From assembly GCA_029247845.1 (NCBI GenBank), contig JAQWKM010000173.1, positions 1 to 44,169 of the forward strand: a stretch of DNA of 44,169 nt. The letters are read 5' to 3'. Both the position numbers and the translations under genes were made by a program. Source of the DNA: Paracoccaceae bacterium. GTDB lineage: Bacteria > Pseudomonadota > Alphaproteobacteria > Rhodobacterales > Rhodobacteraceae. Below the pieces are notes generated by a model, which worked only from the letters and a program-made list of their open reading frames with translations, was not told the DNA's origin and searched no databases. This document shows, one piece after another, positions 9,507 to 19,391 of this stretch. Numbering within the stretch: the first letter of the stretch is position 1; each line of letters opens with the position of its first letter.

Positions 9507-10004
9507 TTGTCTGACGGAAAACCCATTTCGATTGCCTTTGAACAACATGATCATAACGCATGTTTGGGCAAAGCGATGCAAGCTGCGCAAGGCTATTGCG
9601 AAGAGCACAAGCTCCAACTCACTCCGGCGCGGCGCAAAGTTCTTGAATTACTTCTTCAGGAACACCGTGCGCTTGGAGCCTATACGATCCTCGATTTATT
9701 GCGAGAGGCAGGGTTTAATTCTCAGCCACCGGTCGCATATCGAGCCCTTGATTTCCTTGTTGAAAACGGCTTTGCACATAGAATAGAACGATTAAATGCT
9801 TTTGTGGCTTGCGCCCTCCCCGGCACAGAACATTCACCAGCCTTTATGATTTGCCGACAGTGTGAAACCGTGGCAGAAACACAATCGTCTGAGTCTAACT
9901 TCAACTTTTCAACGACCGCAGACTTTTCAGGTTTTAAAATCGAGCAAACCATTATTGAGGCCAAGGGTGTGTGTAATTCCTGTGCAGAAATAGAACAATT
10001 ATGA
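9507..10004 (+). CDS. zur: Fur-family transcriptional regulator, zinc-responsive (Zur)
   Basis: LTPARRKVLELLLQEHRALGAYTILDLLREAGFNSQPPVAYRALDFLVENGFAHRIE, CRQCET and CNSC zinc ligands; TTG start; first gene before znuCB. Confidence 0.92.
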   Translation: MSDGKPISIAFEQHDHNACLGKAMQAAQGYCEEHKLQLTPARRKVLELLLQEHRALGAYTILDLLREAGFNSQPPVAYRALDFLVENGFAHRIERLNAFVACALPGTEHSPAFMICRQCETVAETQSSESNFNFSTTADFSGFKIEQTIIEAKGVCNSCAEIEQL

Positions 10005-10741
10005 ACCTAATTTCTGTTAAAAACCTTGCTGTAAAGTACGGCGGCAATACGGTACTGCAAAAGGTTGACCTTGACATTGAACAGGGCGAGATTGTGACCG
10101 TCGTTGGTCCCAACGGTTCAGGAAAGACCAGTCTTTTGAAAGCCATCATTGGAGCGGTTGAGCCTGCCACAGGGCTTGTGACGCTCAAACCAGAATTGAA
10201 AATTGGTTATGTACCTCAGCGATTGAATTTTAATCCAACGCTACCGATCACTGTAGAACGCTTTATGCGGCTCACTGCCAAAGCCGAAACAAAATCTTGT
10301 ATCACAGCTTTAGAGACAGCAGGAGTGCCGGAGCTACTTAAGGGGCAAATGTCGGAGCTCTCTGGTGGTCAATTTCAACGCGTTCTCCTTGCCAGCGCTT
10401 TACTAGGCTGTCCAGAAATCCTGCTTTTGGATGAGGCTACCCAAGGTCTTGATCAACCAGGATCGGCAGCATTTTACCGCCAGATCGAGGCCGTACGACG
10501 TGACACAGGCTGTGCAGTTTTGATGATTAGCCATGACCTACACGTAGTAATGAGTGCTTCCGATCGCGTAATATGCCTTAATGGCCATGTATGTTGCGCT
10601 GGCACTCCAGCAGTTGTTGCCTCAACACCAGAGTATAAGGCTTTATTTGGAGATGGCACAGATGGGGCGCTGGCTTTATATCGGCACGATCATGACCATC
10701 ACCATGATAATAGCGCAAAGATCCATGAGGTGGCTGATTAA
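10001..10741 (+). CDS. znuC: zinc ABC transporter ATP-binding protein ZnuC
   Basis: Walker A GPNGSGKTSLLK, signature LSGGQFQRVLLA, Walker B ILLLDEAT, His-rich C-terminus HDHDHHHD. Confidence 0.94.
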   Translation: MNLISVKNLAVKYGGNTVLQKVDLDIEQGEIVTVVGPNGSGKTSLLKAIIGAVEPATGLVTLKPELKIGYVPQRLNFNPTLPITVERFMRLTAKAETKSCITALETAGVPELLKGQMSELSGGQFQRVLLASALLGCPEILLLDEATQGLDQPGSAAFYRQIEAVRRDTGCAVLMISHDLHVVMSASDRVICLNGHVCCAGTPAVVASTPEYKALFGDGTDGALALYRHDHDHHHDNSAKIHEVAD

Positions 10742-11538
10742 TGCTAGACGATTTCATGATGCGTGCTACGTTGGCAGGTATCGGAGTTTCATTAGCTGCG
10801 GCTCCATTAGGCTGTTTCGTAGTATGGCGCCGTATGGCCTATTTTGGAGATGCTACCGCGCATGCAGCGATCTTGGGCGTAGCTTTATCGTTGGCGCTGG
10901 ATGTTTCAATTTTTGCAGGTGCACTATTAGTATCTCTCGTGATGGCGTGGACAGTGACGCAGCTTTCTGTGCGAGGCTACGCAATGGATACGCTTTTAGG
11001 TGTGTTAGCGCACTCTACACTGGCTGTTGGTTTGGTCGTTGTTTCATTCCTATCTGGCGTTCGAATTGATCTGATGGCGTATCTGTTTGGAGATATTCTT
11101 GCTGTTTCGCGCGCCGATCTTGCAATAATCTGGGCTGGTGCTGTGCTGGTGATTGCACTCATCTCATGGCGGTGGTCATCCCTTTTGATCACAACACTAA
11201 ATGAGGAATTGGCTTATGCGAGCGGCCTAAACCCAAACCGCGAGAAGCTTATCCTCACTCTTGCATTGGGGATTACTGTTGCAGTTGCAATTAAAGTCGT
11301 CGGCGTCCTACTAATCGTAGCGATGTTGATCATACCTACTGCTGCAGCTCGCAGTCTGGCGCGCACACCAGAGGCAATGGCTTTCATGGGTGCTCTGATA
11401 GGTATTATTTCGACTGCAGCAGGCCTTAGGGCGGCTTACATTTTTGATACACCCACCGGCCCATCAATAGTATGCGTTGCCTCAGTCTTTTTTACAATCT
11501 TCAGCATTATAGTTCCAGTTAGAAATAAACGATTTTAG
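10741..11538 (+). CDS. znuB: zinc ABC transporter permease ZnuB
   Basis: ABC-3 family permease, GCFVVWRRMAYFGDATAHAAILGVALS; overlaps znuC stop. Confidence 0.93.
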   Translation: MLDDFMMRATLAGIGVSLAAAPLGCFVVWRRMAYFGDATAHAAILGVALSLALDVSIFAGALLVSLVMAWTVTQLSVRGYAMDTLLGVLAHSTLAVGLVVVSFLSGVRIDLMAYLFGDILAVSRADLAIIWAGAVLVIALISWRWSSLLITTLNEELAYASGLNPNREKLILTLALGITVAVAIKVVGVLLIVAMLIIPTAAARSLARTPEAMAFMGALIGIISTAAGLRAAYIFDTPTGPSIVCVASVFFTIFSIIVPVRNKRF

Positions 11539-11764
11539 TCTCTCCATCAGAGGGTGAGGTGGATAAGGGTGGATAATTCCCCACTACATCATTTTACGGA
11601 TAAAAACTATTCTGATGAAGTATTTAAAAGATTTGACCTGCAGTTATCATAGCCTATTTATAACGGCATTTATGTAACTAGCGCCTTGTCTTAGAATTAC
11701 TTCAGAGAAGTAAAGTCTTTTCGCATCTATTGGCTCCTATTTCTGTTAAATGATTGCCTAAATT

Positions 11765-13102
11765 TTATGTATCAAAAACTTTGGTAACATGTGAAAATTC
11801 ATCCATAATCATAAGATTTTTGTAAACCTCCTCACTCTCCTGATCGCTCCAGCATCTGGTAGTTAAGCTCATGTATTTATCTTTTAATTGCGCACTATCG
11901 TATGGATCCTGCCAATCACCGCGGTTAGTCTCGACTTCTGCCCGAAAGCTGGAACCATTTTTCATGGTAATGTTAACCAAGGCAGGCCTCAAGTCAGGCA
12001 ACTTAGCTGACATATGGCTGTTTTCTTTCACCGTAGTTTTGGCTGCTAACGCCAATATCGCTGGATTACTCAGGGCAGAGCCTGTAAAGCTTAGGACCTT
12101 TGACGAACGGTTGACCAAAGTAGTGGCAATTGCAAAAGGAATAGAAAACCGGGCTGCAAGTGCGTTGTGTGGCTTTTGGTCATCTAGTTCCGCCGCAAGA
12201 AAATAGCTCTCTACAAGAATGCAGGAAATTTCTTCGGGATATCGAAGTTCTGAGTGTCGATCAATCAACATCCAAACAGCATCTAAGGCAGCGTGGTTAT
12301 AGCGACAACATGCATGTAATTTGAAATAATTCCGGCTAACTTCAAATCGCTCTCCTATCTTATCTAAAGCGGCATCAACGTCGAAACAGGATGAAACGAC
12401 TCCTCCAAATACAGAGCGCAATCCATCTTTTTCACCACTAAAACCTGCGATCAGCAATCCATATGCTATGTGAGCCATTTGATTAGCGACCCCGGTATAC
12501 GCATTTCGAACCGTTCCACCTTCAACCATAGTTTTTCTGCTTGTCGCCAATGTTAGGCTCGATGCTATATTTATCAGTTCTGATAATTGTACTTCATCCA
12601 GCTGGTTAAGTGACCCTAGCGATGCAGCAGCGCCAACTACACCCCATGTCCCGTGAGGATGCATGTTAGGGTGAAGTGAAGTGGAAAGACCAACCCTAGC
12701 AGCGATGTCGTAACCTATGATGAATGATTTTAAAAAATCTTTTCCTGAAACTGGGTGAAGAGCATTTTCTGAAGCAGCAAGCAATGCTGGTAGGACATGC
12801 ATGCCCGGATGCCCACGGGCGAATTGATGCCCCTCATCCATCTCTAATACTGTACCAGCAGTTCCATTTATCAAGCTTGCCGTCTGCGGGTCAGTTACCT
12901 TTGAGTTACCCAGTATTCGCGATTTTCCAGGAGAATTTATAGAATCCACAAATGCTAACATCTCGGGTTCAGCACTGCCCCCAATTATGGCACCAATGCA
13001 ATCTGCAATGATTAACTTTGCCCTAAATATTATTTCGCTGGGAATGTGATCAAAGTTAGTTTGTCGAATAAACGCTGAAAAAACGTTGAGGTGTTCAGTC
13101 AT
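11765..13102 (-). CDS. MmgE/PrpD family protein
   Basis: GTAGTVLEMDEGHQFARGHPGMHVLPALLA, HPHGTWGVVGAAASLG, KLHACCRYNHAALDAVW motifs of the MmgE/PrpD family. Confidence 0.92.
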   Translation of the reverse strand: MTEHLNVFSAFIRQTNFDHIPSEIIFRAKLIIADCIGAIIGGSAEPEMLAFVDSINSPGKSRILGNSKVTDPQTASLINGTAGTVLEMDEGHQFARGHPGMHVLPALLAASENALHPVSGKDFLKSFIIGYDIAARVGLSTSLHPNMHPHGTWGVVGAAASLGSLNQLDEVQLSELINIASSLTLATSRKTMVEGGTVRNAYTGVANQMAHIAYGLLIAGFSGEKDGLRSVFGGVVSSCFDVDAALDKIGERFEVSRNYFKLHACCRYNHAALDAVWMLIDRHSELRYPEEISCILVESYFLAAELDDQKPHNALAARFSIPFAIATTLVNRSSKVLSFTGSALSNPAILALAAKTTVKENSHMSAKLPDLRPALVNITMKNGSSFRAEVETNRGDWQDPYDSAQLKDKYMSLTTRCWSDQESEEVYKNLMIMDEFSHVTKVFDT

Positions 13103-13237
13103 CAGAGCAACCCAGATATTGAAATTAATAGATTCGCGCTATCGTCCTTGTTATTCTTTGGACATAAGAAATCTTTTACAGTTCTATATAGTCGTAAGAA
13201 TGTACAAATACATAAAAAAAATCAACGGGAGTTTAAA

Positions 13238-14467
13238 ATGAAAAAGATAAACGAGCTACTTTCTGGCTCACGGCGTCGGTTTATGGGACAAGCTTCGGCT
13301 TCATTTGCTTTAGCATCAACAGGGTTAGCAGTTCCACATATTGCACAGGCAGCAAGTGCAGTAAAAATTGGTTTAATTCATCCAGCAACTGGCTGGGCGG
13401 CTTTCCCAGCAGCACAACTGCGCTACGGTGCACAAATGGCTATTGCAGACATCAATGCAGCGGGTGGTATTAAGTCCATGGGCGGTGCGCCTGTAGAAGC
13501 TATTCTTGGGGATTCTCAAACAAAGCCTGAAATTGGCGCCGCTGAAGTTGAGAAAATGAATGAGGCCGGTGTCGATGCTATCCAAGGCTGTTACCAGTCT
13601 GCAGTTGGCCTCGCGGCTTCAGCGGCTGCAGCTAAATACAACATTCCATTTTCAATCGATGTAGGCGTGTCAGATAAATTGGTTCAGCGCGGACTACCAA
13701 ACGTCTTTCGTATGGCTGACGGCTATGGGCGCATTGCAGCCGATGCTTCTGTTAATCTTGCAGAGATAAACAAGGCGGCAGGGTCTCCTGCGAAAACGGT
13801 TGCCATCGTGCATGAAGAGTCAGAATTTGGTACAGGAACGGCCAAGATGGTCACCAAAGCCCTTGCCAGCCATGGCTTGGACGTCATCGAAACGATCAAA
13901 CACGCCAATCCAACACGTAACTTTGACAATATCGCCCTTCGGCTTAAAGCGGCAAAACCTGATATAATCATGCCAATTAACTACCCAGGCGAATATGTTT
14001 TGCTAGCGAAAACTTTGCGCCAACAGCGTGTTGACTTTATGGCTAGCTATTCTGTTCTTGGCGGTGGCTTTAACTTTAAGTTTGTTGAAGAAATGCCTCA
14101 AATTGCCGAGAACATGATCGATGTAAACCACTGGTATAACCCGAGCTCAAGTTCTGGTCAGGCAATGCGCAAGCGTACGGAGGCAGATGGCAAATACTTC
14201 ACGTTTGAAGTATATTGTGCATATATGTCTGTCATGTTCCTTGCAGATGGGTTTGAGCGAGCAGGCACAACCGATAAAGAGGCAGTCAACGCTGCACTTT
14301 CAAGCTCAACACTTGAAGTTGATTTCATGCCATATGGACCAACTAAGATGTTGAATGGCCAAAATATGGGTTCACGCGCTGTGGCTATTCAAGCGCAGAA
14401 AGGAGATGTACAGATCATTGCACCATCTTCTTATGCATCTGCAAATGCTATATTCCCTCGGAGCTAA
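13238..14467 (+). CDS. LIV-type ABC transporter substrate-binding protein with Tat-like signal
   Basis: SRRRFMGQASASFALASTGLAVPHIAQA signal; periplasmic binding fold KIGLIHPATGWAAFPAAQLRYGAQMAIADINAAGGI. The supplied ORF start 13091 is upstream; ATG 13238 follows a GGGAG RBS. Confidence 0.92.
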   Translation: MKKINELLSGSRRRFMGQASASFALASTGLAVPHIAQAASAVKIGLIHPATGWAAFPAAQLRYGAQMAIADINAAGGIKSMGGAPVEAILGDSQTKPEIGAAEVEKMNEAGVDAIQGCYQSAVGLAASAAAAKYNIPFSIDVGVSDKLVQRGLPNVFRMADGYGRIAADASVNLAEINKAAGSPAKTVAIVHEESEFGTGTAKMVTKALASHGLDVIETIKHANPTRNFDNIALRLKAAKPDIIMPINYPGEYVLLAKTLRQQRVDFMASYSVLGGGFNFKFVEEMPQIAENMIDVNHWYNPSSSSGQAMRKRTEADGKYFTFEVYCAYMSVMFLADGFERAGTTDKEAVNAALSSSTLEVDFMPYGPTKMLNGQNMGSRAVAIQAQKGDVQIIAPSSYASANAIFPRS

Positions 14468-14483
14468 TATAATACAAACACGG

Positions 14484-14522
14484 ATTTCGTCAGTTTCAAA
14501 TGTTATCTAAAGCTGACGAAAT
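14484..14522 (+). other. Intergenic stem-loop between substrate-binding protein and livH
   Basis: Perfect 10-bp stem ATTTCGTCAG (14484-14493) / CTGACGAAAT (14513-14522), 19-nt loop. Confidence 0.65.
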
Positions 14523-14553
14523 TTCTTATTTCATTATTTAGAAGAGTCAGAAA

Positions 14554-15432
14554 ATGCTCTCAATAACGCTATCCTTGCTTCCAGCAGGTATTATAAACGG
14601 GCTCATGTTTGGGGCTATTTATGCTCTGGTTGCGCTTGGTCTAACATTAATCTACGGCGTGCTACATATTATTAACTTTGCCCATGGAGCTATGCTAATG
14701 CTGGCTCTTTATTCTGCATACTTTCTGTTCAAAGTCTTAAACATCGATCCATACGTCTCAATTCTCATTGTCACTCCGGCAAGCTATGTTTTTGGTTATA
14801 CGATATATCGTTGGGGTATAGGCAAGTTATCAGGTGGCCGCGATCAAAATATTCTACTAATTACTTTAGGGCTGTCGATTATCTTGGAGAATTCAGCGCT
14901 CTTCTTCTTTACCGGAGACCAACAAACTATAAGTCTGCCGTACAGTTACGAATCCTTTGATCTTGGTTTTCTATACCTTTCGTACCCCAAATTGATCTCA
15001 TTCGTAGCTTCTCTGATAATATGTGTCTTGCTATGGATGTTGATGACACTAACTGATCTGGGCAAAGCAATTCGAGCTGTTGCAAAAGAACGCGAGGGCG
15101 CTCGACTAGTTGGGATTGACGTTGAGCATGTCTTTGCTGTGACCTTTGGGATCGGTGTTGCTTGTTTGGGTGCGGCCGGCTGCATGTTGTTGCCAATTTT
15201 TTATGTTGATCCGTACACGGGCAATATCTTTGTCATTATCGCGTTCACGATTGTTGTACTGGGCGGCATGGGTAGCATTGTTGGCGCTTTATTGGGTGGT
15301 TTTATTATCGGGGTTACAGAATCAGTTGGAGGATTACTCTTAGGCGAAAGTCTCGGTCAAATTGGCATTTCCCTGATCTTTATCCTCATTCTAATCTTTA
15401 AACCGACTGGCATTTTTGGAAGCAAAGTATGA
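14554..15432 (+). CDS. livH: branched-chain-type ABC transporter permease (LivH-like)
   Basis: GIINGLMFGAIYALVALGLTLIYGVLHIINFAHGA; ends overlapping the next permease. Confidence 0.92.
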   Translation: MLSITLSLLPAGIINGLMFGAIYALVALGLTLIYGVLHIINFAHGAMLMLALYSAYFLFKVLNIDPYVSILIVTPASYVFGYTIYRWGIGKLSGGRDQNILLITLGLSIILENSALFFFTGDQQTISLPYSYESFDLGFLYLSYPKLISFVASLIICVLLWMLMTLTDLGKAIRAVAKEREGARLVGIDVEHVFAVTFGIGVACLGAAGCMLLPIFYVDPYTGNIFVIIAFTIVVLGGMGSIVGALLGGFIIGVTESVGGLLLGESLGQIGISLIFILILIFKPTGIFGSKV

Positions 15433-16397
15433 AATTGCCCTTTCGATCAAATATTTTCATAGCGCTTGGTTTGCTCACAGCAATGCTTGCACCGTTCGGT
15501 ATCTCGAGCAAGTTTCAGCTTGATGTACTGACCTTGATCTTCTTTACTGCCTACCTTGGTCAATCTTGGAATATTCTGGGTGGTTACGCTGGGCAGTTTT
15601 CTTTTGGTGGCGTGATGTTCTTTGGGACAGGTGCATACACTTCCTCAATATTATTGAGTAGTTTTGGGTTACCCCCGATCATAGGAATTTTTGCCGCCAT
15701 CTTCATGGGGGCACTGCTTGGATTAGTCGTAGGCTATCTTAGCTTTCGCTCAGGTTTACGGGGATCTTACTTTGCCCTTATCACACTTGCTTTTGCAGAA
15801 TTATTGCGCGTATTGGCCAATTCGGTTGAGTTTACGGGCGGCGGTGTAGGTTTATTTTTAACCTACGCGCCTGGATTGTATAATCTGCAGTTTACTTCCC
15901 CGACTGGGTTCTATTACTTCTCGCTCATTCTATTGGTGATCTCACTTGCTATAGCAATATGGCTTGAGCGCTCTCGTTTTGGAGCACAGCTGGTTGCGAT
16001 CCGAGAAAACGAAGATGCGGCAGAGGCCCTTGGCGTCGATACACTAAAATGCAAAATCTATGCAATTATGATAATGGGAGGTATGGGCGGTGCAGCAGGC
16101 ACATTTTATGCCCAGAAGTACCTTTATATTGATCCACCAATTTCATATTCGATAGCGCTTTCTGTTGAAATGCTTTTGGTCACGATTGTTGGTGGCATGG
16201 GCACAGTTTTTGGACCGCTTATTGGCTCATTTGTTCTTCATACTGTGAATGAGATTGCCCGCCACTTTATCAGCACCCCTGGACTAAGCCTGATCGTTTA
16301 CGGCTTTATTCTTATTGTGATCATCTCCTACCTACCAAATGGGCTCGTTGGGCTATTCCGCAAGACCCGAAAGAACAAGGAAAACGACGATGCTTGA
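15429..16397 (+). CDS. livM: branched-chain-type ABC transporter permease (LivM-like)
   Basis: QSWNILGGYAGQFSFGGVMFFGTGAYTSS, AIRENEDAAEALGVDTLKCK, GGMGTVFGPLIGS. Confidence 0.92.
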   Translation: MKLPFRSNIFIALGLLTAMLAPFGISSKFQLDVLTLIFFTAYLGQSWNILGGYAGQFSFGGVMFFGTGAYTSSILLSSFGLPPIIGIFAAIFMGALLGLVVGYLSFRSGLRGSYFALITLAFAELLRVLANSVEFTGGGVGLFLTYAPGLYNLQFTSPTGFYYFSLILLVISLAIAIWLERSRFGAQLVAIRENEDAAEALGVDTLKCKIYAIMIMGGMGGAAGTFYAQKYLYIDPPISYSIALSVEMLLVTIVGGMGTVFGPLIGSFVLHTVNEIARHFISTPGLSLIVYGFILIVIISYLPNGLVGLFRKTRKNKENDDA

Positions 16398-17130
16398 GGT
16401 TAAAAGCGTTACAAAACGCTTTGGCGGGCTGGTTGCGGTATCAGATGTTGATCTTGATGTTGCGAAAGGTGAGATTGTCTCGCTCATCGGACCAAATGGT
16501 GCAGGAAAGACAACATTATTTGCGAGTATTGCTGGGTTTCTAAAGCCCGATGAGGGTGAAGTCATTCTAAATGGCAAATCAATAACCAATTTGAAGCCGC
16601 ATAAAATTTGTAGGCAAGGTATGGTGAGAACGTTCCAGATCACCCAGCCTTTTGCGACTTTGAATACACTTGAGAACATCATGGTCGGTGCTTACGCAAA
16701 CACGAGTAACAAATCTCTCGCAAAATCGAACGCTGAACGCGTTGCTGAAATTGTTGGCATGACCTCTCTTCTGTATCAAACAGCGGATGGATTAACGGTA
16801 GCTGCGCGAAAACGCCTTGAGCTAGCGCGCGCCTTAGCAACCAATCCTCAACTACTGCTGCTAGACGAAGTAATGGCAGGGCTAAACCCAACCGAAATTG
16901 ACGAGATCGTAGACGTCATTCAAGGTATTCGTAACACCGGTGTGACGATTTTTTTGATCGAACATGTGATGAAGGCCGTGGTCAACCTTTCCGATCGAAC
17001 CTATGTTTTGAACGACGGTAAATTGATTGCGCATGGCACGCCCAATTCTATCGCCTCTGATCCTGCCGTTATCGAAGCATACCTCGGGCATGGCGCTGCT
17101 GAAGCTATGGCGCGTGGAGGCAAAGCATGA
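16390..17130 (+). CDS. livG: ABC transporter ATP-binding protein (LivG-like)
   Basis: GPNGAGKTTLFASIAGFLKPDEGEV, KSITNLKPHKICRQGMVRTFQ, LLLLDEVMAGLNPTE. ATG at 16390 preferred over ORF start 16339. Confidence 0.92.
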   Translation: MLEVKSVTKRFGGLVAVSDVDLDVAKGEIVSLIGPNGAGKTTLFASIAGFLKPDEGEVILNGKSITNLKPHKICRQGMVRTFQITQPFATLNTLENIMVGAYANTSNKSLAKSNAERVAEIVGMTSLLYQTADGLTVAARKRLELARALATNPQLLLLDEVMAGLNPTEIDEIVDVIQGIRNTGVTIFLIEHVMKAVVNLSDRTYVLNDGKLIAHGTPNSIASDPAVIEAYLGHGAAEAMARGGKA

Positions 17131-17828
17131 TTAAGATCAATGCATTATACGCTGGCTATGACTTGGTTAATGTCTTGCGGGATGTAAATATTGAAATTAG
17201 TGAAAGAGAAATTGTGGCTGTATTAGGCAGCAACGGAGTTGGAAAAACAACGCTAAACAATACCCTATCCGGTTTGATTAAACCAACCTCGGGTGAAATC
17301 TATTTTGAGGATGTACTCATTTCGGGCCGTGATCCAGTAGAGATTGTCGATATGGGTCTGATACATGTTCCAGAGGGACGAAAGCTTTTCCCAAATTTAT
17401 CCGTCAAGGAAAACCTTGAGCTGGGCAGCTATCGCCGTGGCAAACCTAATCGCAGCAAAAATCTTGAACGCATTTTGGAAATTTTTCCTAAGCTTAGAGA
17501 CCGTATCAGCCAAACGGCTGGAACACTTTCGGGCGGAGAGCAACAAATGGTTGCTATTGGTCGCGGTCTGATGAGCGAGCCACGTATTCTTTTGCTGGAT
17601 GAACCTTCACTCGGACTTTCGCCATTACTTGTGGAGCAAATGTTTAATTTGATTAAACAGATCAATGAAGGCGGTTTATCCGTCATTCTAGTTGAACAGA
17701 ATGTTATACAATCTCTATCAATCGCAGACCGGGCTTATGTTATTTCAGAAGGCACTGTGAGCCTCTCTGGATGCGCCAATGAGTTGCGTGAAAATAGCGA
17801 TTTGAAAAAATCATATCTTGGCTTGTGA
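17127..17828 (+). CDS. livF: ABC transporter ATP-binding protein (LivF-like)
   Basis: GSNGVGKTTLNNTLSGLIKPTSGEI, VPEGRKLFPNLSVKENLELG, LSGGEQQMVAIGRGL. Confidence 0.92.
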   Translation: MIKINALYAGYDLVNVLRDVNIEISEREIVAVLGSNGVGKTTLNNTLSGLIKPTSGEIYFEDVLISGRDPVEIVDMGLIHVPEGRKLFPNLSVKENLELGSYRRGKPNRSKNLERILEIFPKLRDRISQTAGTLSGGEQQMVAIGRGLMSEPRILLLDEPSLGLSPLLVEQMFNLIKQINEGGLSVILVEQNVIQSLSIADRAYVISEGTVSLSGCANELRENSDLKKSYLGL

Positions 17829-18593
17829 TTATTGGGCAGTAAAGCCACCATCGGCAACGACGACCTGTCCAGTAACAAAAGACGACGCCTCGGAGAGTAA
17901 GAAAACAGCGAGGTTTGCGATCTCTTCGGCTGTGCCAAACCGTCCAAGAGGAATGTCCTTTCGTAATGCGTCTGACCTGTCTTTATTTGCCCGAGTTTCA
18001 GCCGTCATATCAGTTGCGACTGGCCCAGGGGCAATCGCATTTACCCGAATATTTTCGCTTGCAAGTTCAAGTGCCATAGATCTTGCCAATCCATTAATGG
18101 CTGATTTAGATGCTGCATAAGCGGCCGCGTTGCGATGCCCAACCAATCCAATCTGACTAGAAATCATGATAATAGAACCAGATGTGCCTTGTCGCAAATA
18201 AGGTACCGAATACCGAGCAAGGTTAAAACTAGCGTTCAAATTGACGTCAAGAATACGGTCCCAATCATTGGGTTTAGTGTCTTCGCTGGTAAGCAGTTTT
18301 ATGATACCGGCTGAGGCAACAACCCCATTAAGACCACCGCAAATAGACGTCGCTTTATCAACCGCAGCCTGCAAAGCAGCGCTATCTGTAACATCCAGTT
18401 TAAAACGTCGCTCACTAGGGATGACGCCCTCCAAATTGCCGATCTGATCATCACTAAAAATAGTACCAGACACCATTGCTCCAAGGCTATGGGCAAGACG
18501 CGCCGTTGCAAGCCCGATCCCTGTTCCAGCACCGCTTATAAAGAGGCTTCTATTGACAAGTGTGATCATTGATGGCGTCCTTATACTAACCAA
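17829..18593 (-). CDS. SDR family NAD(P)-dependent oxidoreductase
   Basis: LFISGAGTGIGLATARLA, GVVASAGI, IIMISSQ...AAYAASKSAINGLARSMALELA, C-terminal SSFVTGQVVVADGGFTAQ. Likely start 18569. Confidence 0.93.
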   Translation of the reverse strand: MVSIRTPSMITLVNRSLFISGAGTGIGLATARLAHSLGAMVSGTIFSDDQIGNLEGVIPSERRFKLDVTDSAALQAAVDKATSICGGLNGVVASAGIIKLLTSEDTKPNDWDRILDVNLNASFNLARYSVPYLRQGTSGSIIMISSQIGLVGHRNAAAYAASKSAINGLARSMALELASENIRVNAIAPGPVATDMTAETRANKDRSDALRKDIPLGRFGTAEEIANLAVFLLSEASSFVTGQVVVADGGFTAQ

Positions 18594-18626
18594 GATTTAT
18601 CAATGTTTACATAGGCGCTTAAAGAT

Positions 18627-19391
18627 ATGAAGCAAATTTTAGTGATCGTCCCCTTCCCTATGTCAGATGAAAATCTGGATATGCGCAAACAGCAGCTTAA
18701 CTCTGTTCAGCTTCCTGATGACATGGAATTCACCTTCCGTCCTGTAAAAGCTGGGCCAAAAAACTATGTCTCCGAAGCGGATATGGTCCTTGCCGATGTA
18801 ACTATTCTAGAAGCGGGTTTGACCGCAGAAGTGGAAGGATTTGATGCTGTCTGTGTCGATACGATGAGCGATTCAGGTGTCGCCGCTTTACGTTCAACCC
18901 TCTCCATTCCTGTAGTTGGGCCGGGTCGTGCATCGATGCTGACGGCTATGATGCTTGGTCAGCGGTTTTCAATCGTCACGATGTGGCGCAAATGGTTTCA
19001 TCTTTATGAGAAGACGGTAAAAGATCTTGGCCTGCAGGCACACTTAGCATCTGTGCGGTCAATTGATGTTGCTCCCGACAACCAAGCCCTGCTTGGCGGA
19101 AAGGAAAATGATATTTTTCCTTTGTTAGAAAAGTCAGCGCGCCAAGCTGTAGATGAAGACGGTGCAGATGTTATTCTTTTGGGCTCAACCACGATGCATC
19201 AGGCCCATGCCTATCTTTCCAGCGTTCTGGAAGTGCCAGTGATCAATCCTGGCCCACTGACGTATAAAATGGTTGAATCACTTCTTGGCTTAGGGCTTAG
19301 CCATAGCAGTGTGGCCTATCCAAAGTCGCCAGTACCACGCGATATGATGCTGCATGCAATGCTAAAGACTGCTGGGGATTTTGACCATTAA
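18627..19391 (+). CDS. Asp/Glu/hydantoin racemase superfamily-like protein (catalytic Cys positions substituted)
   Basis: Fold motifs DAVCVDTMSDSGVAALRSTLSIPVVGPGRASM and ADVILLGSTTMHQAHAYL, where canonical members have CxxDPG-like and GCAGM motifs. Confidence 0.8.
   Translation: MKQILVIVPFPMSDENLDMRKQQLNSVQLPDDMEFTFRPVKAGPKNYVSEADMVLADVTILEAGLTAEVEGFDAVCVDTMSDSGVAALRSTLSIPVVGPGRASMLTAMMLGQRFSIVTMWRKWFHLYEKTVKDLGLQAHLASVRSIDVAPDNQALLGGKENDIFPLLEKSARQAVDEDGADVILLGSTTMHQAHAYLSSVLEVPVINPGPLTYKMVESLLGLGLSHSSVAYPKSPVPRDMMLHAMLKTAGDFDH

Noticed and set aside
10581-11069. 162-aa ORF overlapping znuC/znuB in another frame
   Set aside because: Overlaps two recognised CDSs; Cys/Arg/Ile-rich composition typical of out-of-frame reading.
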